From contig NC_134936.1 of NCBI RefSeq assembly GCF_051020765.1, forward strand, positions 4,711,045 to 4,775,044: DNA of 64,000 bases. The letters are read 5' to 3'. This document shows positions 59,601-64,000 of the stretch, one piece after another (position 1 is the stretch's first letter; each line of letters starts with the position of its first letter). This DNA comes from Lasioglossum baleicum. Its lineage: Eukaryota > Arthropoda > Insecta > Hymenoptera > Halictidae. The notes under the pieces are model-generated. The model had not been told where the DNA came from and ran no database searches. It saw only the letters and a program-made list of their open reading frames with translations. The position numbers were made by a program, and so were the translations under genes.

Positions 59601-59816
59601 TATTGCGTACACCGTGGCAACGTGAAAGTACAAGGTAATGAACACATTTCTCCAGACGATGTTCCATTTATACTTTTGCGCTGGGCTCGCCGATGAATTC
59701 TGTACTGTCAACTTTTGTGAGCTCGCTTTTTCTGCCGCTGATTTCTCTTCATGCACGCCTTGTTGTGCAGTTTCCGAGTTGAGTGTTGCCGGTCTACTGA
59801 ACAGTTTCGTCGCCAT
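30518..59816 (-). CDS. Acyl-CoA delta-9-type desaturase (six coding exons, 367 aa)
   Basis: Membrane-bound di-iron fatty acyl-CoA desaturase of the endoplasmic reticulum; the family places a cis double bond in a saturated acyl-CoA using O2, cytochrome b5 and NADH (lipid, cuticular hydrocarbon and pheromone metabolism in insects). Coding exons are 59816-59558, 59411-59281, 58092-57887, 47099-46917, 45755-45519 and 30605-30518. All junctions are GT-AG, phases agree, and the sum is 1104 nt. Histidine boxes are HRLWSH (103-108), HRVHH (140-144) and HNYHH (280-284); a further conserved motif, NSAAHMWG, is in exon 4. Hydrophobic segments lie near residues 55-100 and 200-245. The ATG at 59816 has context GAAAATGG and follows a possible 3' splice site (TTTTAG) 10 nt upstream, so a 5'-UTR intron is likely. 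Whether it is delta-9 or another regiospecificity cannot be read from sequence. Introns 3 and 5 are unusually large through TE insertion. Confidence 0.93.
31620..32130. repeat. GAAATTGAAGTTGAAA-type low-complexity array
   Basis: About 500 bp of 12-18 bp imperfect units (TTGAAGTTGAAATTGAAGAG). The Phe/Asn/Ser-rich open frames on the minus strand are a product of the repeat. Confidence 0.85.
32181..32251 (-). other. tRNA-like sequence in hairpin A arm
   Basis: The minus strand reads GTCGGTGGCCGAGCGGATTG (A-box region, like Leu/Ser tRNAs) and GGGGTTCGTGTCCCG (B-box region). The opposite arm (31393-31430, plus strand) keeps only the first half. tRNA-derived, not a functional gene. Confidence 0.5.
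32650..32695. repeat. (TA)n microsatellite at the end of the Transib gene
   Basis: About 20 TA units. In the transposase frame it reads as an Ile-Tyr repeat after ESELVIQKS, so expansion has probably altered or displaced the original stop. Confidence 0.8.
33087..34674. mobile_element. TA-flanked hairpin inserted in the Transib gene
   Basis: Ends GTCCAGTCG(C/G)CAGGT, flanked by TA at 33085-33086 and 34675-34676. The arms carry CACCCCAGAGTACCCC and CCTCCCCAAGTTAGCACAG in inverted order. The loop holds a truncated CACTG-type element starting near 33436. The ends resemble those of the hairpin at 56532-57454. Confidence 0.82.
34963..36406 (+). mobile_element. Solo LTR, TGTAAC family (LTR2), TSD TGTT, inside Transib
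   Basis: Starts TGTAACAAACCTGC and ends CCCCGTTACA, with TGTT at 34959-34962 and 36407-36410. TATA box at 35194. About 11 units of roughly 60 bp (35550-36125) each contain GTGACGAGACGTCAC. No internal region. Confidence 0.9.
35550..36125 (+). repeat. Palindrome array in LTR2
   Basis: Units of about 55-65 bp with CCGTTCCTGTGACGAGACGT followed by CACCCC and a Pro/Arg-coding C-rich spacer. GTGACG-AGA-CGTCAC is an interrupted palindrome. Long frames across it on both strands are not credible genes. Confidence 0.85.
39119..41196. mobile_element. CACTG-ended hairpin element, TSD TTA
   Basis: Ends CACTGTCCAACA and its inverse, with TTA at 39116-39118 and 41197-41199. The arms of roughly 900 bp are nearly perfect inverted copies over most of their length, including the segment around GTTTAAACATGTTTAAAC. 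TIR and 3-bp TSD suit an EnSpm/CACTA-type non-autonomous element, but no transposase confirms this. Confidence 0.82.
41277..42096. other. Unassigned intron 5 DNA
   Basis: AT-rich, no gene or repeat ends supported. Confidence 0.35.
42097..45011. mobile_element. Foldback element with arms of about 1.4 kb
   Basis: Starts CAGGGTGTCCCAAAACTCGT and ends with its inverse, flanked by TA. Arms pair over about 1.4 kb each, with a short loop near 43580-43600. No coding region; open frames on the two arms are mirror copies. A single-arm relative is at about 48487-49855. Confidence 0.82.
45012..45387. other. Unassigned intron 5 DNA
   Basis: AT-rich and featureless between the foldback element and an LTR fragment. 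Confidence 0.35.
45388..45451 (+). repeat. LTR end fragment, TGTAAC family
   Basis: GGCACGGCGAGCTA...GACCCGTTACA matches the last 60-80 bases of LTR2 and LTR1. It lies 68 bp downstream of the exon 5 splice donor. Confidence 0.65.
45519..45755 (-). CDS. Desaturase coding exon 5 (third histidine box)
   Basis: Begins after TTTTCGCAG. It contains ENIFVAIIAFGEGWHNYHH, the third box, followed by VFPWDYKADELG. The end is TCGAT|GTAAGT. Read without splicing the next codon would be TAA, giving a false 339-aa protein; the strong donor and the matching exon 6 argue for splicing. Confidence 0.93.
45911..46239. mobile_element. Hairpin MITE in desaturase intron 4
   Basis: Ends GGGGTCTATTCACAATCAA and the inverse TTGATCGTGAATAGGCCCC. 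The arms include TGTTGCGCAA. PIF/Harbinger-like by its GGGTCTATTCAC start; the TSD is unclear. Confidence 0.65.
46917..47099 (-). CDS. Desaturase coding exon 4
   Basis: Begins after TTCCCACAG. It encodes the second membrane hairpin (LYIILMLLITFIIPMWVPCY) and the NSAAHMWGMRPYD motif whose His is a family iron ligand. It ends GACAT|GTGAGT. Confidence 0.93.
47473..48480. mobile_element. Two TTAA-type hairpin copies in tandem
   Basis: Relatives of the element at 26563-27376: each has ACTAGAATCTTACTAG and GAGCTGGGTGAGGGCTCATT arms. They abut at a TTAA (47998-48001) between CTACCCCC and GGGGATAGTATAG. The outer ends are degraded. Confidence 0.65.
48487..49855. mobile_element. Single-arm foldback copy
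   Basis: Matches one arm of the element at 42097-45011, including the shared TTGGTACGCAGAGTCGATGG and the end GGGACGCCCTGTATA. The first 170 bp also pair with the following stretch, so a short piece of the second arm remains. Confidence 0.75.
49880..51343 (-). pseudogene. 5'-truncated non-LTR (Jockey-like) reverse transcriptase
   Basis: Minus-strand reverse transcriptase of a LINE. It begins abruptly near 51343 inside the polymerase domain and shows DTQFGFKHQLS, CLIDLEKAFDTVW (motif A), DGLQQGTGTAPILFNFFNAE and FFADDLIVYI (catalytic ADD). A thumb/C-terminal part follows (LVRYLGIYLDNR, LIRPIISYGCPIC). The reading frame shifts twice: at the T7 run 51112-51118 and at the T6 run 50522-50527 (plus-strand runs). 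The endonuclease and ORF1 are absent. Jockey assignment is by general resemblance. It is inserted in the hAT-type element. Confidence 0.85.
51574..52470. mobile_element. Hairpin element in intron 3
   Basis: Arms pair through GGTAATTATTTAGAAGTTGG and its inverse and through AACGTAAGCCTGTCCCGGCG. The loop contains a GGGCC-rich stretch with similarity to 63170-63260. No transposase. Confidence 0.65.
52483..52726. repeat. Small degenerate inverted-repeat element
   Basis: Starts ACAGGATGTCCCAAAAATG; both halves contain ATTAACGAAAAACGCGGATC-like sequence and its inverse. Related in its ends to the CAGGGTGTCCC foldback family. Confidence 0.45.
52727..53370. other. Unassigned intron 3 DNA
   Basis: No gene or repeat boundary supported. 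Confidence 0.35.
53460..54411 (+). mobile_element. hAT element, internally deleted, TSD GATGTAGC
   Basis: Ends CAGAGGCGGATC and GGTCCGCCACTG with a perfect 8-bp duplication GATGTAGC at 53452-53459 and 54412-54419. It carries the 3' part of a hAT transposase gene. Confidence 0.9.
53588..54226 (+). pseudogene. hAT transposase C-terminal remnant
   Basis: The frame opens after TGATTTTTCAG (a possible acceptor) and is intact to 54024 with a MCFDENKEVGYEF segment; a short shift follows at the T7 run 54016-54022. One extra T would join it to the hAT C-terminal dimerisation motif (NASGERSFSVLK, YLRSTMGEERLNN, RIDTAKIIHEFA) that runs to the stop near 54226. The N-terminal zinc finger and catalytic core are absent, deleted inside the element. 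Confidence 0.8.
54676..55134. other. Unassigned intron 3 DNA
   Basis: Contains a short duplication AGAGGCAGAACAGATCGAAT at 54700-54740; otherwise nothing supported. Confidence 0.4.
55135..55395. repeat. GC-rich inverted repeat
   Basis: Arms share CGCATTTCATACGG and ACTAGGGCAGTCACGGGGAG in opposite orientation. It is followed by four GG(A/T)CTTGGTCTAGC-type repeats up to 55510. Confidence 0.65.
55683..56300. repeat. Tandem duplication of about 350 bp with 28-bp inner units
   Basis: 55683-55935 is repeated at 56040-56290 almost unchanged. Each copy begins with three 28-bp units (TTTTTATTGATTGCAAGTGT) and contains GAGACAGTCCCCTGCGAGCG. Confidence 0.85.
56312..57728. mobile_element. hAT-type MITE with nested hairpin
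   Basis: Ends CAGGGGTGGCCAAC and GTTGGCCACCCCTG with flanks TCCTATAT and TCCTATGT (7 of 8 identical). A TA-flanked hairpin sits inside. Confidence 0.82.
56532..57454. mobile_element. TA-flanked hairpin, GTCCAGT ends
   Basis: Starts GTCCAGTCAAC and ends with GTTAACTGGAC-like inverse. Arms carry CATAGTTTCCGAGATACAAG. Several inner inverted copies of GATATCTCGGAAACTATGCG give a stacked palindrome. Confidence 0.78.
57887..58092 (-). CDS. Desaturase coding exon 3 (second histidine box)
   Basis: Begins after TTTTTGCAG and reads NHIHEWVRDHRVHH, the second box. The strongly conserved stretch that follows (TDTDADPYNARRGFFFSHLG) matches insect desaturases. It ends CAGAAAAA|GTAAGA with two bases left over. 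Confidence 0.95.
58494..59097. mobile_element. Hairpin MITE in desaturase intron 2
   Basis: Ends CAGGGTGTTC and its approximate inverse, flanked by TA. Arms share GGTATGCATGCA and AACCAAGG in opposite orientation. It occupies half of intron 2. Confidence 0.78.
59281..59411 (-). CDS. Desaturase coding exon 2 (first histidine box)
   Basis: Begins after a TTTTTTTAG acceptor; its first two bases complete Met87. It contains LGVTAGAHRLWSH, the first iron-binding histidine box, and ends in phase 0 at CAA|GTAAGA. Confidence 0.93.
59558..59816 (-). CDS. Desaturase coding exon 1
   Basis: Encodes residues 1-86 plus one nucleotide: a polar, poorly conserved N-terminus, then the start of the first transmembrane hairpin (WNIVWRNVFITLYFHVATVY). 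The 5' splice site is TGGA|GTAAGT. Intron 1 is only 146 bp. Confidence 0.9.
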
Positions 59817-59829
59817 TTTCGTGGATCTA

Positions 59830-60690
59830 AAACAAGTATTCCAGGCAAATTAAAATGTTGCTTTTGATATAGGACCTTACTGCTATGTTCAGTAATACGT
59901 TAAATGTGTAATAATATCATTATTACTAGACTGCGGATTTATATGTGTTCGGGATTCGAATCGAGAGGTTTACCGGTCGATTGAGACACGCTGGGTTTTT
60001 CTACCTATTTCAAGAACACACGCCGTGTGTTATTATTTTCGACACCGCGTTCTCAACGGCTCGCCGTCGTGACCCGTAAACTACCTCGATTCGAATCCCG
60101 AAACAATCGACTCTGCGATCGATCCGCCAATCGCGGACCACCGCGTTCGTCGACTTGGGCCTATTCGGGAACCCCCTCGGCGAAGCGGAGAGACTCTCTC
60201 TGTTCATCGCGCTCAGATAACACATTTGATTCCAAAGCTCTTGTAAAACGCGCTTCCTTAGCACTTACGCAAATCAGTGCCGTGCGCGCTCAACTTCTAC
60301 TGAATCACCAATAAAGCACCGCGCGTATTCGATCGAAATCACGGCGTTTGTTGAGAGTTTTCTTTAACCTCTGTTCCGCGACCGTTACACCTTTCCTCGC
60401 GCGTCCATATCTGGGCGATCCTGGCAATCAGGCTTTCCGACCGTCGGTCGTAGCCGAAACAATATGCAAAATAAAAATTTTCCACCTCAACTGCAACGAA
60501 CTCAAGTGACATAGAAATTTATTTTCCCTCTCGGTACTTATAATTGCCCAAGACTATTTTCATTTAGCATATGAAGCCACTGAAATAATTCAATTTTCTA
60601 CTGTTGTTTTTCTGGACAGACTTTAGGACCGATCTGTACTCGGATGCAATTGATCTAATTGTATGTGTCGTAGATTTGTCGAACAGTAGC
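59830..60690. other. Desaturase upstream region, no clear promoter
   Basis: Should contain 5'-UTR and promoter or an upstream intron. An inverted pair GGGATTCGAATCGAG/CTCGATTCGAATCCC spans 59950-60090, LTR-like in composition. No TATA box I can defend. Confidence 0.35.
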
Positions 60691-61372
60691 CGCCACCGGC
60701 ACAGTTCAAAGGCCCGCGTGTTCTCACAATGAAATGGCAATGACAGAATTGTTTAGTTTTCATTATTGTTTTATGGGACTTTCACTAACTTATTTCTGGC
60801 ATTTTTCTGATTAAAATGATACCAAACACGATATACTTTGGCCATATTTAGTGGGTTCATTGACGGTATGGAGTAACTGTAGGAAATGGAAGAAGACAGC
60901 GAGTGAAAAAAAAGAACTGTATTGTTTACTCTATTGTATAAAATACCAATGCGATGCTAACACTTTTATTAATAACTTCCTTGTGATTATTTTTCTGATG
61001 TATAAATGAGTCGTTTAAAAATTTGTTACGCGAGTTTTCTTTCCTCTGACGTGCCTAAAATGTTAAATGTATGATGAATTATAAATTATGCTTCACATGT
61101 AGAGTAAATATGTCCAAATTATATCGTGTTTGGTATCATTTTAATCAGAAAAATGCCAGAAATAAGGTAGTGAAAGTCCCATAGAACAATAATGAAAACT
61201 AAACAATTCTGTCATTGCCATTTCGTTGTGAGAACACGCGGGCCTTTGAATATGCCAGCGACGGCGACACGCTTCGGCCACGCGATCCTATTTCATTCTG
61301 TCCTTCTCTATGTTCGGCTCGCCGATTGAAGTCTCGGCGCGGTCGGCGCGGTCATAAAAATATAGCCACCTT
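60691..61372. mobile_element. Hairpin element sharing arms with 480-735
   Basis: Arms 60691-60870 and 61110-61345 pair through CACGATATA(A/C)TTTGG-like and CTGGCATTTTTCTG sequences. The termini were not fixed. Confidence 0.65.
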
Positions 61373-61432
61373 ACACTATTGAAGTCCGTTCAAAACACGG
61401 GTGTTGGGACTTCGATCGAAGAATTACTGTAA

Positions 61433-62487
61433 CACTGTCCAACAAATTTCAACTTTTTAAAAGTATTTCGATTCCCACTATGCGATTCTTATAGAGTTTT
61501 CCGCGCTGATTCCGAATCTGGTTTTAATTTTTTTCCTATACGTCCAGTTTTTGAGAAAATGGAGTTTAAAAAAAAGACATATTTTTCAACTTTAAACAAA
61601 TATTGCGTTGTTATTATAAAAGATATTGAATTGTTCTTTACAGCAAAAGATTCTGTAGACTTTCCCGAATACAGTGATATCCAATATTAATACATTATGA
61701 TTGTTTAAACATGTTTAAACAATGATTAAAGACGGAGATCCACCACTGTTGCACCAATTTTTGCGGATATTTCCGAATTTATCTCAAAAAATAAGGGTCC
61801 AGCGAAAAATTGAACTATACCACGCGAAAGAGCAGACTTTTATCTTGAGAAACCCCCCTGTGAAGTTTGCATGGTCGACGTTTTTTTCGTACCAGAAAGC
61901 AAAATATCTTCGCCCGACATGAGTTGTCACCAGTGGCGCTCACCACCAGAACGGTCGTTCGCCGCTCCGTACCCCGTCGCTGCGCCGTATCCCGTCCCGA
62001 GCGCCACTGGCGGAAACTCATGTCTCGCGAAGATATTTTGCTTTCTGGTTAAAAAAAAACGCTGAACATGCAAACTTCACAGGGGGGTTTCTCAAGATAA
62101 AAGTCTGCTCTTTCGCGTGGTATAGTTCAATTTTTCGCTGGACCCTTATTTTTTGAGATAAATTCGGAAATATCCGCAAAAATTGGTGCAACAGTGGTGC
62201 ATCTCCGTCTTTAATCATTGTTTAAACAATCATAATGTATTAATATTGGATATCACTGTATTCGGGAAAGTCTACAGAATCTTTTTCTGTAAAGAACAAT
62301 TCAATATCTTCTATAATAACATCGCAATATTTGTTTAAAGTTGAAAAATATGTCTTTTTTTTAAACTCCATTTTCTCAAAAACTGGACGTATAGGAAAAA
62401 TTTTAAAACCAGATTCAGAATCAGCGCGGAAAACTCTACAAGAATCGCATAGTGGGAATCGAAATACTTTTTGGCTGTTGGACAGTG
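61433..62487. mobile_element. CACTG-ended hairpin element, TSD TAA
   Basis: Starts CACTGTCCAACA and ends GGACAGTG, with TAA at 61430-61432 and 62488-62490. A shorter copy of the family at 39119-41196, lacking its AT-rich centre. Confidence 0.85.
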
Positions 62488-62490
62488 TAA

Positions 62491-63741
62491 TTAGAATGCG
62501 CGCGCACCGATCCCCACTCGATACAGATCGAAGGAGGTCGATGCGCGAAGCAGATGAGTGACTCTACGTCTGGAAGCGGGTCTGATAACACGCGACTCTA
62601 ATAGATCCGGCGAAAACCGTTACTTGTTCGAGAGGTCAAGCCGACTTCGCATTTCTAGTCAAACCGCCTAGATTGCCTTCGTCTCGTACGCGCCTCAAAG
62701 CAAGGAGTCACAAGTGCAAACCGCACTGAGGCACAGCCGAAGTTAATATCTATTAACGAGTGTGAAGATCGTAACGGCGTAGAGTCAATTGTACAGGTTA
62801 CGTTCGAGAAGGCGGCATTCTGATAGGATGTTTCGAATCATGGGGTCGTGTGATTACATATAAAGTCATAAGTAAATGACAGACAGACTATGTACGGCTC
62901 AGATTTGTGGTTCTAGAACCGGAGTGGAATTTGGCTCGCTTAACAGCGCAGAAGGGGACATTCTTTCGGTGTAGCATAGCGAAAGGAGCTTTTGTACGTG
63001 TCGTCATACCGTGTACTCTCTGAGAAATCATCAGAGTGCACCATCTGTTCACGGTCACCATCTGTCAGGGTTTAGGTGTATAAGCCATGGATATAGGATG
63101 TCACGGCGTTTATTTCCCTGCGAACAGAGAGGTAAACGCCTTCGAGAAATTATGGCCTTGCGACCGGGCCACGCTCGGTCGCGCGACACGTGGTCCTCTC
63201 GAGACAAAAGATCTTCGCAGATTCGAACGGAACGACAAAACTGTACACGAAGCGAACGGGCGCCAGGTACGATACCGTACCACGCGAACTTCTCGAACGA
63301 TTCGATCGGTTTTCAAAATGACGTCGAATCTGCGAACATCGTTTAGGCCGGTGACGGCCGCGAACAGGTCCAGGGAACCACGTGAGGAAAGGAACGGGGC
63401 ATTCCCCGCGACGAGAACGTTTCTCACGGTAAATGAAGCTACTCGGTAGATCTCGGGCAAAATATAGTCGTTTATTAAAACGAGATGGTCATACAATCCG
63501 CCGGCCGCTGCCGGCGGTAGTCAATAGATTTGCCGGCGCGAACACGAAAGTGACGGCGGCTGTTCGGCCGATCGCGCGGAATAACTTCTATCGCGTCGAG
63601 CTCGGTCGTCACAGGACTTCGCGTGAATTTACAAGCCACGAGGGCACGAATTCGACCGAGCTCCGGTGACGTACGCGTTCCTAATTCGAGACTGGGCGAA
63701 ACGTGCGAACGGTGAACAATACGAAACGAATACGGCGCGTT
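62491..63741. other. Unassigned, GC-rich, LTR-like
   Basis: GC-rich with overlapping open frames on both strands. The segment near 63165-63270 resembles 52085-52190. It probably belongs to the retrotransposon-like repeat at the right edge, but no ends were found. Confidence 0.35.
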
Positions 63742-64000
63742 ATCCTCCCGTAGAACGATCCGAGGGCAACCCAAAGAATTACCGGGCGAATATCGTGGGT
63801 CCCGAATAGCTCGTGCACGAGGATTCGGCGACACACGATCCGTGGCCTCGCGAGCCTCTCAGGAGAGCGACTCCTGGTCAACGGTAAACGCGGGGAAACA
63901 CATGGTACACCGCGGTACGAACCTTCGCGAACTCGAATAACGTCCCCGAACCAACACGAACTGGTGACAAAATATATCGAAATAAAGCCTGACCGGCACT
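63742..64000 (+). repeat. LTR-like dispersed repeat (copy 2, cut by window end)
   Basis: Direct copy of 10316-10582, with AATAAAGCCTGACCGGCACT at the extreme right edge. Confidence 0.7.

Overview
This is a eukaryotic nuclear window, almost certainly from a hymenopteran insect; the mix of Transib, hAT, TNP2/DUF4806, gypsy-type LTR and non-LTR elements around an insect acyl-CoA desaturase fits an ant best, but the species is inferred. There is no operon structure. One host gene is visible, and nearly everything else is layered transposable elements (TEs), many of which can be delimited to the base by their target-site duplications (TSDs).

The host gene is an acyl-CoA (delta-9 type) desaturase on the minus strand. 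It has six coding exons: 59816-59558, 59411-59281, 58092-57887, 47099-46917, 45755-45519 and 30605-30518. The exons join in phase to 1104 nt (367 residues plus stop) and carry all three histidine boxes. The gene covers 29.3 kb because intron 3 (10.8 kb) and intron 5 (14.9 kb) are filled with TEs.

Layout from left to right. 1-1.8 kb: dispersed repeat arm and a mariner-type MITE. 1.78-8.69 kb: a two-gene DNA transposon with a TNP2-like transposase, a six-exon DUF4806 gene and palindromic subterminal repeats, carrying a nested hairpin element. 9-15.5 kb: two hairpin elements; the second contains a small LINE fragment and a 1.5-kb solo LTR. 15.5-16.7 kb: a degenerate TAATTG tract and unassigned DNA. 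16.7-25.7 kb: a hairpin element split by a 7.2-kb gypsy-type retrotransposon with two LTRs and a gag-like ORF but no pol. 25.7-29.4 kb: nested hairpins, including a TTAA-flanked one, and a solo LTR. 30.5-45.5 kb: desaturase exon 6 and intron 5. The intron holds a solo LTR split by a hairpin element, which is split by a RAG1-related Transib transposon, which is itself split by another LTR and another hairpin; a CACTG-ended element and a 2.9-kb foldback element follow. 45.5-59.8 kb: desaturase exons 5 to 1, with hAT elements, a 5'-truncated LINE and many hairpins in the introns. 59.8-64 kb: upstream DNA with further hairpins and LTR-like repeats, one shared with 10.3-10.6 kb.

The TE protein genes are Transib transposase (broken), TNP2-like transposase and DUF4806 protein (both apparently intact), a gag-like protein with one in-frame stop before a zinc-ribbon-like tail, a hAT transposase remnant and a LINE reverse transcriptase. 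Several of the broken frames differ from intact only by one base in an A or T homopolymer. Long perfect or near-perfect inverted repeats dominate the window, so hairpin RNA is expected wherever transcription crosses them, including in the desaturase pre-mRNA.
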